From NCBI RefSeq assembly GCF_900177325.1, contig NZ_FXBL01000004.1:186001-250000 (forward strand): a stretch of DNA of 64,000 nt, given 5' to 3'. The DNA comes from Mesorhizobium australicum (GTDB taxonomy: Bacteria; Pseudomonadota; Alphaproteobacteria; Rhizobiales; Rhizobiaceae). Below, piece by piece: positions 53,844 to 63,054 of this stretch (position 1 is its first letter; each line of letters begins with the position of its first letter). Made by a program: the position numbers and the translations under genes. Below the pieces are notes generated by a model that was not told the origin of the DNA, ran no database searches, and saw nothing but the letters and a program-made list of their open reading frames with translations.

Positions 53844-53871
53844 CATTCTATATTCTATATTCTATAGAATG
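53844..53871. promoter_or_regulatory. TTCTATA tandem repeats with palindrome, likely GntR operator
   Basis: TTCTATA occurs three times in tandem at 53846-53852, 53853-53859 and 53860-53866, and the last copy forms the palindrome ATTCTATAGAAT (53859-53870). CATTCTA and TAGAATG frame the whole. It lies about 65 nt before the binding-protein start, an AT-rich island in GC-rich DNA. The FCD-type GntR regulator at 57112 is the likely ligand. Confidence 0.6.
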
Positions 53872-53935
53872 TAGAGGAGACCCGCCGGACGGAGGCATCC
53901 CGGCGGATGCCGCGCGGCCATTTTGGGAGGATCCT

Positions 53936-55261
53936 TTGATACAGTCTCACACGAATTCGATTTCACGTCGCGCGCTGCTCGTGGCCGCGACGCTGGCTGC
54001 GACCCTGCCGGCGTCTTTCGCGCTGGCGCAGAGCGAGCCGGTCGAAATCCACGTAATGGCCAACGAGGCCTTCTCCAACATGATCCAGTCGTCGGAAGTG
54101 GCCGAGTTCAACAAGCACTATCCGAACATCAAGGTGACCGTGGACGGCGTGCCCTATGTCGAGCTGCTCGCCAAGATGATGCTCGACGCCACCAGCCCGA
54201 CCCCGGTCTACGACGTGCTCATCGTCGACGATCCGTGGACCCCGCAGCTCGCGGACGTCGGCGCCCTGCAGGACCTGAAGAGCACCGAGATGGCCGGCTT
54301 TACCGCTGCCGATTTCGACTGGGCCGACTTCAACGCCGCGCCGCTGGCCGCCAGCGAGTGGAAGGGCACGCAGTACGGTGTGCCGCTGCGCTCCAACATG
54401 CTGATGATGTTCTACAACCGCTCGCTCTACCAGAAGGCGGGCGTGCCCGAGCCGACCCCGGCGCTCACCTGGGAGCAGTATCTCGAACAGGCGCCGAAGC
54501 TGGTGCAGGACACCAATGGCGACGGCAAGGTCGACGCCTGGGCGATCGACACCTATTTCGTGCGCGAGCCGCTGACGCCGACCATCTGGCAGACCATCAT
54601 GAACTCCAACGGCGGCAAGCTGCTCGACGCCGACGGCAAGCCCGCCTTCAACAACGAGATCGGCGCGGCGGCGCTCGAGACCCACAAGAAGCTGCTCGAC
54701 TTCGCCCCTCCGGGCGCGCTCGCGCACGGCTTCACCGAATCGCTGCAGGCATTCCGGCAGGGCACCGTCGCGGCCATGTTCCAGTGGGGCAGCGTCTACC
54801 GCAGCTCGGCGGTCGATCCCAAGACCACAACCCTGACGCCCGAACAGGTCGGCATCCAGGTCCTGCCGGCGGGCTCGGCCGGCCCGGGCGCACATCGCGG
54901 CATCTGGAGCGGCGCGGTCAGCGCCAAGAGCGAGAAGAAGCAGGCCGCCTGGACCTTCCTGCAGTGGCTGAGCTCCAAGGAGGGCGAAACCTGGCGCGCC
55001 AACACGCTCGGCACCTTCCCGGCCCGCAAGTCCACGCTCGCCTCGAAGCCGGAGAGCGAATGGCTGGCGCCCGTCTATACCGCGTTGCAGCTGGCCTATG
55101 ACGTCGCCGCAAAGGGCGAGATGTGGCGCATCCGCAATCCGCGTTCGGACGCGGCGCAGCAGATCCTCGCCGACGAGGTCGCCCGCGCCATGGCCGGACG
55201 CGTCACCGCCGCCGAGGCCTTGCAGACCGCTTCGGAAAAGATCGAAAAGGTGCTGAACTAG
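53936..55261 (+). CDS. Sugar-type ABC transporter binding protein (family 1)
   Basis: A 441-aa protein from TTG 53936, 6 nt after GGGAGGATCC; the open frame upstream crosses the operator and is rejected. The signal sequence SISRRALLVAATLAATLPASFALAQ has a twin-arginine-like pair, so Tat or Sec export is possible. The mature protein shows the family 1 pattern: EVAEFNKHYPNIKVTVDGVPY, YDVLIVDDPWTPQLADVGAL and ETWRANTLGTFPARKS. Ligand unknown. First gene of a ten-gene operon. Confidence 0.88.
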   Translation: MIQSHTNSISRRALLVAATLAATLPASFALAQSEPVEIHVMANEAFSNMIQSSEVAEFNKHYPNIKVTVDGVPYVELLAKMMLDATSPTPVYDVLIVDDPWTPQLADVGALQDLKSTEMAGFTAADFDWADFNAAPLAASEWKGTQYGVPLRSNMLMMFYNRSLYQKAGVPEPTPALTWEQYLEQAPKLVQDTNGDGKVDAWAIDTYFVREPLTPTIWQTIMNSNGGKLLDADGKPAFNNEIGAAALETHKKLLDFAPPGALAHGFTESLQAFRQGTVAAMFQWGSVYRSSAVDPKTTTLTPEQVGIQVLPAGSAGPGAHRGIWSGAVSAKSEKKQAAWTFLQWLSSKEGETWRANTLGTFPARKSTLASKPESEWLAPVYTALQLAYDVAAKGEMWRIRNPRSDAAQQILADEVARAMAGRVTAAEALQTASEKIEKVLN

Positions 55262-55287
55262 CCGGCGCTCGACAAGGGAGGAGCATC

Positions 55288-56214
55288 TTGGTCGACGAAC
55301 GTCACATCGGCACGCGCGGATCGCATTCGCGCGTCGTCCGCCGGTTCGCGGATCTCTTGTCGCGCTGGGCCTTCATGGTTCCCGCGGCGGTGCTCCTCCT
55401 TGCCGTGCTTGCCTATCCGATCTTCTACACGATCGAGATCAGCTTCTCCCGCTTCGACCTCGCCACCTTCAGCGCGGTCGAGTGGGTAGGCTGGGACAAC
55501 TACGCCCACGTGCTTGACGATTACCGCTTCTGGGATTCGATGAAGGTCACGCTGATCTACCTCGTCTTCGCCTTGCCGCTGCAGATCGTGCTCGGCTTCG
55601 GCATCGCCTTCCTGATCAATGCCGAATGGCGCGGCCGCAATGTCGTGCGCGCGCTGTTCATCATCCCGATGGTCGTGGCCCCCGTCGTCGCCGGCGGCAT
55701 CTGGCGCATGATCCTCGATCCGCTCTGGGGCATGGTGAATTACCTGCTCGGTCTCGTCGGGCTGGGCCCGCTCGACTGGTTCGGCGATGCGACGCTCGCC
55801 ATGGCCGCGCTCATCATCATCGACACCTGGCGCTGGACGCCTTTCGTCATCCTGACCGCGACCGCCGCTTTGCTCGCGCTGCCGAAGGACGTCTTCGAGG
55901 CCGCCGAGATCGACGGCGCGAACTGGTGGTCGAAGCTGTGGTCCATCACGTTGCCGCTGCTCGTGCCCATCATCGCCGCGACCTTCGTCGTGCGCTGGCT
56001 GGGCGCGGTGAAGATGTTCGACATCGCCCTCGCCGCCACCTATGGCGGACCGGGTGGCGCGACCAACGTCATCAACCTCTTCATCTACGAAGAGGCCTTC
56101 CGCTCGCTGCGCTTCGCCGAATCCGCCGCCATGGCGGTGATCATCCTGGTCGTCACGATGATCCTCACGGCCCTGTTCCTGCGCGGCAGCCGCCTGCTGG
56201 AGGAACGCTATTGA
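55288..56214 (+). CDS. Sugar-type ABC transporter permease (MalF/UgpA type)
   Basis: A 308-aa membrane protein from TTG 55288 after GGGAGGAG. Helix 1 lies at about 28-48, and the docking loop EAAEIDGANWWSKLWSITLPLLVPI matches CUT1 permeases. Its stop codon overlaps the TTG of the next gene. It forms the channel with the second permease. Confidence 0.9.
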   Translation: MVDERHIGTRGSHSRVVRRFADLLSRWAFMVPAAVLLLAVLAYPIFYTIEISFSRFDLATFSAVEWVGWDNYAHVLDDYRFWDSMKVTLIYLVFALPLQIVLGFGIAFLINAEWRGRNVVRALFIIPMVVAPVVAGGIWRMILDPLWGMVNYLLGLVGLGPLDWFGDATLAMAALIIIDTWRWTPFVILTATAALLALPKDVFEAAEIDGANWWSKLWSITLPLLVPIIAATFVVRWLGAVKMFDIALAATYGGPGGATNVINLFIYEEAFRSLRFAESAAMAVIILVVTMILTALFLRGSRLLEERY

Positions 56215-57071
56215 GCGCGATCGCCCATCACGCTGCGACGCGGCGCAGGAGCAGGTTCGGATCCCGCCTGCGCATTTCCGCCGGCGTCGTCGTCTGCTTC
56301 ATCTTCCTGTTTCCGCTGATCTGGATGGTGCTGACCTCCTTCAAGGAGCAGCGCGACATCTTCACCATGCCGCCGACGCTGTTCTTCACTCCGACGCTGG
56401 AGTCGTACACCACTTACCTCCAGCGTCCCGACATCTGGCGCCGGCTGGTCAACACCGTCATCGTTGCGGTCGGTTCCGGTCTTGTGTCCATCGTCGCCGG
56501 CGCGATGGCCGGCTATGCGCTGGCGCGGATCCGGCTTCGCGGCGCAGGCATGATTGGCCTGCTGATCGTCCTGTCGCGCGGTGTCCCGCCGATCGCGCTC
56601 GCCGTGCCGATGTTCCTCGTTGCGCGTAAGCTTGGACTTACCGATCAACACATCACGCTGATCCTCGCTTATTGCACTTTCCTCATCCCTTACGTGATGT
56701 GGCTGATGCGCGGCTTCTTCCTGTCGTTGCCCAAGGAACTCGAAGAGTCCGCGATGATCGACGGATGCAGCCGCTTTGGCGCGTTCTTCAAGATCATCGT
56801 CCCGATCTCGCTGCCTGGGCTCCTGTCGACGCTGATCTTCAGCATGATCCTCGCCTGGGAAGAGCTGCTGTTCGCCCTGGTGCTGACCAACCGCAATGCC
56901 TCCACGATTCCGGTCGCGATCCAGGGTATCGCGGGCGATACGATCAACGGCGCCAACTGGGCGGCTCTGACGGCCGTCGGCACCATCACTGTCCTGCCCG
57001 TCGTCGTTTTCGCGATGCTGGTGCAGAAATGGCTTGTTCAGGGGATGGCCGACGGGGCGACCAAAGGCTGA
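56211..57071 (+). CDS. Sugar-type ABC transporter permease (MalG/UgpE type)
   Basis: A 286-aa membrane protein from TTG 56211, which overlaps the previous stop by 4 nt (TTGA). It has an arginine-rich N terminus (RRRSRFGSRLR), a first helix of about residues 20-42 and the loop EESAMIDGCSRFGAFFKIIVPISLPG. It is the third successive gene of the transporter to start with TTG, a weak start that may limit expression. Confidence 0.88.
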   Translation: MSAIAHHAATRRRSRFGSRLRISAGVVVCFIFLFPLIWMVLTSFKEQRDIFTMPPTLFFTPTLESYTTYLQRPDIWRRLVNTVIVAVGSGLVSIVAGAMAGYALARIRLRGAGMIGLLIVLSRGVPPIALAVPMFLVARKLGLTDQHITLILAYCTFLIPYVMWLMRGFFLSLPKELEESAMIDGCSRFGAFFKIIVPISLPGLLSTLIFSMILAWEELLFALVLTNRNASTIPVAIQGIAGDTINGANWAALTAVGTITVLPVVVFAMLVQKWLVQGMADGATKG

Positions 57072-57111
57072 CGCAAACACGAGGTTCGACGGCACCGCCG
57101 GGGAAATCCAT

Positions 57112-57792
57112 ATGACGCCTACACCGCTCTACATGACGAAGTCCGACCTCGCCCGTCGGCATATCCAGGGCATGATCCTGTCCGGCCAGGCCCGGCCGGG
57201 CGCCCGCATCACGACCCGCGAAGTGTCCGAGGCCCTCGGCATCTCCGAGACCCCGATCCGCGAGGCCATCCGCGCGCTTGCCGCCGACGGCTGGGTCGAA
57301 CTGCAGTCGCATGTCGGTGCCGTCGTGGCCCACTTCGGCGGCGAGCAGATCACCGAGATATATGCTCTTCGCAGCCTCATCGGCGCGCTTGCCGTGGAAC
57401 TCAGCGGCCCGACCTACGACGAGGCCCGGCTGGCGAAGATCGACGCCAACATCGAGGCGTCCAAGGCGGCGGTCGCCGAGCGCGACGTCCAGACCTACAT
57501 GCGCCTCAACAACGAGTTCCACACGCTGCTGTGCGACACGCCGGCCTCGCAGTGGTGCTACAAGATTCTCACCAGCCTGCGCTCGCAGACCGCGATCCAC
57601 CAGGGCTTCGCCGCCGTGCCGCAGCGGCTGGCGGAATCGCTCGCCGAGCATTGCGGCATCCGCGATGCCGTGCGCTCCCGCGATTTTGCCAAGGCTGCCG
57701 AACTCATCAGAGCGCATGAGCATGCCGCCGGCGTCGCCCTTATCAACGAGCTCGCCGTCTCGCGACCGGCCGCTCCGTCCGGCGAACGCTGA
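57112..57792 (+). CDS. GntR-family regulator with FCD effector domain
   Basis: A 226-aa protein from ATG 57112. The winged helix is seen in GARITTREVSEALGISETPIREAIRALAADGWVELQSHVGAVV; the C-terminal FCD domain has metal-ligand-like Asp and His residues in YMRLNNEFHTLLC and LAEHCGIRDAVRSRD. FCD regulators bind organic acids or sugar acids. It lies inside the operon it probably controls, and the TTCTATA repeats at 53844 are its likely target. Confidence 0.87.
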   Translation: MTPTPLYMTKSDLARRHIQGMILSGQARPGARITTREVSEALGISETPIREAIRALAADGWVELQSHVGAVVAHFGGEQITEIYALRSLIGALAVELSGPTYDEARLAKIDANIEASKAAVAERDVQTYMRLNNEFHTLLCDTPASQWCYKILTSLRSQTAIHQGFAAVPQRLAESLAEHCGIRDAVRSRDFAKAAELIRAHEHAAGVALINELAVSRPAAPSGER

Positions 57793-57821
57793 CAGCCCCA
57801 CCGAACAAGCAGCAAAGGTAA

Positions 57822-58835
57822 ATGCAGATGCCAGCCGGCCCTAACAGGAACGAGCGCGAGATCACGCAGCCCGTCGATCTCTGCCTGCCCAACGGCCGGC
57901 TCAACCCCGCCGCCGTCGGCTGGACGCGTCGGCCGCTGCATCGCGCCAACCTGCAGGGCTGGGGCCGCAACAAGCGCTTCGAATACTGGTGCGTGACGTC
58001 GCCCGAGCTCGTCTGCGCGATCAATGTCTCGCATGGCGACTATCGCGTGACGCTGGCGACCTTCTTCCTCGACCTGAAGACGATGCACACCTTCTCGCAA
58101 GCCGAGATCCATTGGCTGCCGCGCGAGAAGGTCACGCCCATGCCGGAACAATCCGGCAAGGGCGGTGTCACCGGCACCGGTGACAGGATGCGCATTTCCA
58201 TGCAGGCGGTTGACGGCGGCACGCTGCTCAAGGCCGACACGCCGCGCCTCACCCTCGAGATCATGGCGCATGAGGAGCCCGGCCACGAATCGCTCGGCGT
58301 CGTCGTGCCGTGGGACGACAAGCGCTTCCAGTATACCCGCAAAGACAACTGCCTGCGCGCAACGGGCTCGATCCAGGCCGACGGCAAGACCTATGAACTG
58401 TCGAACGCCTACGCAGCGCTCGATCACGGGCGCGGCCGCTGGCCCTATTCGATCGTCTGGAACTGGGCGGCCGGCAGCGGCGTCTCACGCGGTCGCGAAA
58501 TCGGCCTGCAGTTCGGCGGCAAATGGACCGAGGGCACGCCGTCGACCGAGAACGCGCTGCGCATCGACGGCCGCATCGAGAAGATCGGCCAGGAACTGGA
58601 ATGGGTGTACGACCGTCGGAACTTCATGGCGCCGTGGAAGATCCGCGGCGACCGAGTCGATGTGACATTCACCCCCGTCTACAACCGCCAGTCCAATTTC
58701 GACCGCCTCATCGTCCGCAGCAAGGAAGACCAGGTCTTCGGCTGGTTCGACGGAACGATCGTCAGCGAGAAGGGCGAAACCGTCCCGGTCGAGCGCATCT
58801 TCGGCTGGGCGGAGGAAGTCTCGCGGCGCTGGTGA
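57822..58835 (+). CDS. DUF2804-family protein
   Basis: A 337-aa soluble protein with a beta-rich, lipocalin- or sugar-lactone-like look and no signal peptide. The family features I recognise are a repeated pattern of Trp-rich strands (ANLQGWGRNKRFEYWCV, WNWAAGSGVSRGREIGLQFGG, MAPWKIRGDRVDVTFTP) and the C-terminal VFGWFDGTI. Function of DUF2804 is not known to me. Its place between the regulator and the ATPase of a sugar-type importer suggests a role in handling the imported compound. Confidence 0.75.
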   Translation: MQMPAGPNRNEREITQPVDLCLPNGRLNPAAVGWTRRPLHRANLQGWGRNKRFEYWCVTSPELVCAINVSHGDYRVTLATFFLDLKTMHTFSQAEIHWLPREKVTPMPEQSGKGGVTGTGDRMRISMQAVDGGTLLKADTPRLTLEIMAHEEPGHESLGVVVPWDDKRFQYTRKDNCLRATGSIQADGKTYELSNAYAALDHGRGRWPYSIVWNWAAGSGVSRGREIGLQFGGKWTEGTPSTENALRIDGRIEKIGQELEWVYDRRNFMAPWKIRGDRVDVTFTPVYNRQSNFDRLIVRSKEDQVFGWFDGTIVSEKGETVPVERIFGWAEEVSRRW

Positions 58836-58890
58836 TGAGCCGGCGCACGCCGGCGACATCGGACCCGAGGGACAGCAGGAGGAAGAAAGC

Positions 58891-59949
58891 ATGAGCACCG
58901 TCGACATCAGGAACGTGCGCAAGTCGTACGGTGGGCACGAAGTGCTCCATGGCGTGTCGATCCACATCCCCGACGGCGAGTTCGTCGCCCTCGTCGGGCC
59001 TTCCGGCTGCGGAAAGTCGACACTGCTGCGCATGATCGCCGGCCTGGAGGACATCAGCTCCGGCGACATCGCGATCGGCGACCGAGTGGTCAACGACGTC
59101 GTGCCGCGCGACCGCGACATCGCCATGGTGTTCCAGAACTACGCGCTCTACCCCCACATGAATGTGCGCGAGAACATGGGCTTTGCGCTCAAGCAGCGGC
59201 GCGTTCCGAAGGCGCAGATCGAGGAGCGCGTGCTCAACGCGGCCCGTATCCTCGGCCTCGAAAGCCTGCTCGACCGCAAGCCCCGCGCTTTGTCCGGCGG
59301 CCAGCGCCAGCGCGTCGCGATGGGCCGTGCCATCGTGCGCGATCCGAACGTGTTCCTGTTCGACGAACCACTGTCCAATCTCGACGCCAAGCTGCGCGGC
59401 GAGATGCGGTCGGAGCTGAAGGAACTGCATCAGCGGCTCCAGACCACGACCGTCTATGTCACGCACGATCAGATCGAGGCGATGACTTTGGCCGACCGCG
59501 TCGTGGTCATGAATGGCGGCAATGTCGAGCAGGAAGGCCCGCCACTCGAACTCTACGATCGGCCGCAGAGCCTGTTCGTCGCCGCCTTCATCGGCTCGCC
59601 GCCGATGAATTTTCTCGAGGGCTTCGTCGCAGGCAACGCCTTGGCGCTCGATCATGGCGAACGACTGGACCTGCCGGTGGCGCTGCCGACCGGCGACCGT
59701 ATCGTCGCCGGCGTCCGGCCTGAGCATTTCACGATTGCCGCCGAAGGCTGGCCGGCTGTCGTCTCGGTGGTCGAGCCCACCGGCTCGGAGACGCAGATCA
59801 CCGCGCGCATCGCAGGCCAGATCGTGCGCGTGCTCGTGCGTGGTCGCACCGAGGTGAAGCCCGGCGAAACGATCCATCTCTCCGTTCCGCCGGCACATCT
59901 CCATATCTTCGACCCCGGCACGGGAAAGCGCCGGGAGATCGCCGCCTAG
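58891..59949 (+). CDS. Sugar-type ABC transporter ATPase (UgpC/MsmK type)
   Basis: A 352-aa MalK-type ATPase: Walker A GPSGCGKST, signature LSGGQRQRVAMGRAI, Walker B VFLFDEPLSNLD, H-loop YVTHDQ and a C-terminal OB domain with VRPEHFTIA. It should energise the two permeases encoded at 55288 and 56211. The C-terminal domain is about 20 residues shorter than the ATPase at 35869, with which it is clearly paralogous. Confidence 0.92.
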   Translation: MSTVDIRNVRKSYGGHEVLHGVSIHIPDGEFVALVGPSGCGKSTLLRMIAGLEDISSGDIAIGDRVVNDVVPRDRDIAMVFQNYALYPHMNVRENMGFALKQRRVPKAQIEERVLNAARILGLESLLDRKPRALSGGQRQRVAMGRAIVRDPNVFLFDEPLSNLDAKLRGEMRSELKELHQRLQTTTVYVTHDQIEAMTLADRVVVMNGGNVEQEGPPLELYDRPQSLFVAAFIGSPPMNFLEGFVAGNALALDHGERLDLPVALPTGDRIVAGVRPEHFTIAAEGWPAVVSVVEPTGSETQITARIAGQIVRVLVRGRTEVKPGETIHLSVPPAHLHIFDPGTGKRREIAA

Positions 59950-59963
59950 GCTCTGGTGCAGGC

Positions 59964-61199
59964 ATGGACAGCGTGCAGAACCCGGATACCGCCCTGTTCC
60001 GCTTCGGCGGCGGATTGCCCGATCCGCTGCCGATCTGGACGGGACTGCCGCGCTACAACTTCGTCGGCGGTCATAACGACCCCGACAACATCCCTGTCGG
60101 CGAACTCGCCGATGCGGCCGCGCGAGCGCTGCGTGCCCACGCGCGGCATCTCGCAATCTACAATCTCGGCACTGGCCCGTTCGGCTTCGAGGGCTTGCGG
60201 GACGGCATCGCGGTTCGCTTGGCCAAACGCGGAATGAAGGTCGGGCGCGATCGGGTATTCGTCACCTCCGGCTCGGGACAGGGCCTCGATCTCGTCAACG
60301 CCGCTCTGCTCGAGCCGGGCGATGCCGTCATCCTCGAAGAGCTCACCTATTCGGGTGCGCTTAACAAGGTACGCAAGTTGGGTGCGCAGGTCGCGGGCGC
60401 TCCACTCGACTCGCACGGACTCGATGTCTACCGTCTCGGCCAGATGCTCGATACGATGGTTCGGCAGGGCGTGCGGCCGAAATACATCTACACGATCCCG
60501 ACCGTGCAGAACCCGACTGGCAGCATCCTGTCGGAAGACCGCCGGCGCCGCCTGGTCGAGCTGGCGAGGCATTATCACGTGCCGATCTTCGAGGACGAAT
60601 GCTATGCCGAGCTCGCCTTCACGGAGGCTCCGCCCGCGCTCGCCGCCCTGGCGCCCGACGCGGTGATCCATATCGGCTCGTTCTCCAAGACGCTCGCACC
60701 GGCGCTGCGCCTCGGCTACATCGTCGCCGAACCTCATGTCCTGCGCCGGATAGGAGCCTTGAAGAGCGACGGCGGCACCGGCGCGATCGACCAGATGGTG
60801 GCCGCCGAGTATCTGGCCACCGGCTATTCCGGCCATGTCGAAACACTGGTCGCGGCACTGAGGCGCAAGCTCGCCGTTATGGTGGAAGCGATCGAGCGCG
60901 AATTCGGCACCGCCGTCGAGATCGTCCACCCCGAAGGCGGTATCTTCATCTGGCTGCGCTTTCCGGACGATCTCGACGTGCGCCGCCTGATCGCGCCAGC
61001 GGCACGACGCGGCGTCGTGTTCAACCCGGGTCCGGAATGGGCCTGCGACCCCGAGAAGGCGAAGAACGTGATGCGGCTGTGCTTTGCGCTCCCCGGCGAG
61101 GACGACATCCGTGCCGGCGTGGCCGAACTGGCGGCGGCCTGCCACGAAGTCGCGGGCTATCCTGAACGCTCCGGCAACATGGCAAGGAGCACTGCCTGA
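59964..61199 (+). CDS. PLP-dependent aminotransferase, class I (2-aminoadipate-type)
   Basis: A 411-aa fold-type I aminotransferase. The catalytic lysine is in HIGSFSKTLAPALRLGYI; VQNPTGSILS, PIFEDECYAEL and the N-terminal IYNLGTGPFGFEGLRDGIAVRL match MocR-type/2-aminoadipate aminotransferases without a DNA-binding domain. Its stop overlaps the next gene start by one base. A hydroxy-acid dehydrogenase follows in the operon, so it may transaminate the 2-oxo acid that enzyme produces. Substrate uncertain. Confidence 0.85.
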   Translation: MDSVQNPDTALFRFGGGLPDPLPIWTGLPRYNFVGGHNDPDNIPVGELADAAARALRAHARHLAIYNLGTGPFGFEGLRDGIAVRLAKRGMKVGRDRVFVTSGSGQGLDLVNAALLEPGDAVILEELTYSGALNKVRKLGAQVAGAPLDSHGLDVYRLGQMLDTMVRQGVRPKYIYTIPTVQNPTGSILSEDRRRRLVELARHYHVPIFEDECYAELAFTEAPPALAALAPDAVIHIGSFSKTLAPALRLGYIVAEPHVLRRIGALKSDGGTGAIDQMVAAEYLATGYSGHVETLVAALRRKLAVMVEAIEREFGTAVEIVHPEGGIFIWLRFPDDLDVRRLIAPAARRGVVFNPGPEWACDPEKAKNVMRLCFALPGEDDIRAGVAELAAACHEVAGYPERSGNMARSTA

Positions 61200-61834
61200 T
61201 GATCGACCTCTACACCTGGACCACCCCCAACGGCCGCAAGGTCTCGATCGCGCTGGAGGAACTCGGCCTGCCCTACCGGGCGATTCCGGTCGACATCACC
61301 AAGGACGAACAGTTCAGGCCCGACTTCCTCGCCATCAGCCCCAACAACAGGATTCCGGCCATCGTCGACCACGACACCGGCGTGTCGCTGATGGAATCGG
61401 GCGCGATCCTCATCTATCTCGCCGAGAAGACCGGAAAGCTGCTGCCCGCCGAGGGCGAGCGCCGCTACCGCTGCCTCGAATGGCTGAACTGGCAGATGGG
61501 CGGCTTCGGCCCGATGCTCGGCCAGGCGCATCACTTCCTCAGATACAATCCCGGCGTCGCGCCCTATGCCGAGGAACGTTTCGGCGCCGAGGCCCGCCGT
61601 CTCTACGGCGTGCTGGACCGCAGGCTTAAAGGCCGCGACTACGTCGCCGACGACTATTCGATCGCCGACATCGCGATCTGGCCCTGGGCATCGCGCTACG
61701 AGTGGCAGCGGATCGACCTCGACGCCTATCCGAACGTCAAGCGATGGTATCTTGCACTCGCCGCGCGGCCGGCGGTCCAGCGCGGCTATCACGTCCCCGC
61801 GCGGGTCAACGAGATTCCCCTGCCTTTGCCATGA
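61199..61834 (+). CDS. Glutathione S-transferase family protein (YghU/Nu-class-like)
   Basis: A 211-aa protein with the thioredoxin-like N domain (MIDLYTWTTPNGRKVSIALEELGLPYRAIPVDI, SPNNRIPAIVD and ESGAILIYLA) and an all-helical C domain (DYSIADIAIWPW). It resembles Nu-class (YfcG/YghU-like) enzymes with the TTPNG motif, which act as disulfide-bond reductases. It sits in a catabolic operon and may detoxify an intermediate or remove a thioether/ether. It overlaps the next gene by 4 nt. Confidence 0.88.
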   Translation: MIDLYTWTTPNGRKVSIALEELGLPYRAIPVDITKDEQFRPDFLAISPNNRIPAIVDHDTGVSLMESGAILIYLAEKTGKLLPAEGERRYRCLEWLNWQMGGFGPMLGQAHHFLRYNPGVAPYAEERFGAEARRLYGVLDRRLKGRDYVADDYSIADIAIWPWASRYEWQRIDLDAYPNVKRWYLALAARPAVQRGYHVPARVNEIPLPLP

Positions 61835-63054
61835 CATCCGTCGCTTTCCCGCCAGACGCCCGACCGGGCCGGGGCGCCACACGACGCCTCCGCCGCGTGC
61901 TCTCTTTGGACGATTTCGAGGCGGTCGCGCGCTCCTTCTTGCCGCGCCCTATCTTCGGCTACGTCGCCGGCGGTTCGGAAACCTGCGCCACGCTGCGCGA
62001 CAACCGCACGGCCTTTGCCGAATGGGCGATGCTGCCGACGACGCTGGTGGACACTTCGACGCGCAGCCAGAAGCGCACGCTGTTCGGGATCGACTATTCG
62101 TCCCCCTTCGGCATCTCCCCGGTCGGCTTCAGCGCACTGTCCGCCTATCGCGGCGACCTCGTCCTCGCGCAGGGCGCCCGGCGCGCCGGAATCCCGATGA
62201 TCATGAGCGGCGCTTCGCTGATCAGGCTCGAGGATGTTGCTTCAGCCGTTCCCGGCGTGTGGTTTCAGGCCTATCTTCCCGGCGACGAGCGCACGATCCT
62301 GGCCATGCTCGACCGTATCGAGCGCGCCGGTATCGGCACGCTGGTACTGACTGTCGACATGCCAGTCATCTCGAACCGCGAGAACAATCACCGCACCGGC
62401 TTCTCCGCGCCGCTCAACCCGACCCCGCGCCTCGCCTGGGACGGACTGGTGCGACCGCGCTGGACGGTCGGCACGTTCCTGCACACGATCGTCCGCCATG
62501 GCATGCCGCATTTCGAGAACTCGACCGTCGAACGCGGGCCGGCGATCGTGGCGCGCAACTTGGCGCGGCACATGCCGAACCGGGATCGGCTCGACTGGAG
62601 CCATGTCGACCTTATCCGCAAGCATTGGTCCGGCCGGTTCGTCATCAAGGGTATCCTGACTCCCGGAGATGCAACCAAGGCGCGCGAGAGCGGCGTCGAC
62701 GGCGTCATCGTTTCCAACCATGGCGGCCGCCAGATGGATTGCCTGCCGTCGCCGCTGAGAGTCTTGCCGGACATCGTGAATGCGATCGGCGGCGCGATCC
62801 CGGTGATGCTCGACAGCGGTGTCCGCCGCGGCACGGATGTGCTGAAGGCGCTGGCTCTCGGGGCCGATTTCGTCTTCCTCGGCCGTCCGTTCATCTATGC
62901 CGCCGCAATCGGCGGCGAGGCGGGCGTGGCCCACGCACATCGCCTGCTTGCGGAGGAAGTTGACCGCGACATGTCGCTGCTCGGCATCATCTCCCTGTCG
63001 CAATTGTCGCGCCGGCACCTGATGCGCATCGCCGGGGAGGCAGGCACCGTATGA
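61831..63054 (+). CDS. FMN-dependent alpha-hydroxy-acid dehydrogenase (lactate/mandelate type)
   Basis: A 407-aa protein from ATG 61831 overlapping the GST stop. FMN/substrate segments: SLDDFEAVARSFLPRPIFGYVAGGSE, PFGISPVGFSAL, the catalytic His in VSNHGGRQMD and the C-terminal MLDSGVRRGTDVLKALALGADFVFLGRPFIYA. It oxidises an L-2-hydroxy acid to the 2-oxo acid. Family length ~380-400. The longer frame upstream of the ATG lies within the GST gene. Confidence 0.9.
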   Translation: MTSVAFPPDARPGRGATRRLRRVLSLDDFEAVARSFLPRPIFGYVAGGSETCATLRDNRTAFAEWAMLPTTLVDTSTRSQKRTLFGIDYSSPFGISPVGFSALSAYRGDLVLAQGARRAGIPMIMSGASLIRLEDVASAVPGVWFQAYLPGDERTILAMLDRIERAGIGTLVLTVDMPVISNRENNHRTGFSAPLNPTPRLAWDGLVRPRWTVGTFLHTIVRHGMPHFENSTVERGPAIVARNLARHMPNRDRLDWSHVDLIRKHWSGRFVIKGILTPGDATKARESGVDGVIVSNHGGRQMDCLPSPLRVLPDIVNAIGGAIPVMLDSGVRRGTDVLKALALGADFVFLGRPFIYAAAIGGEAGVAHAHRLLAEEVDRDMSLLGIISLSQLSRRHLMRIAGEAGTV

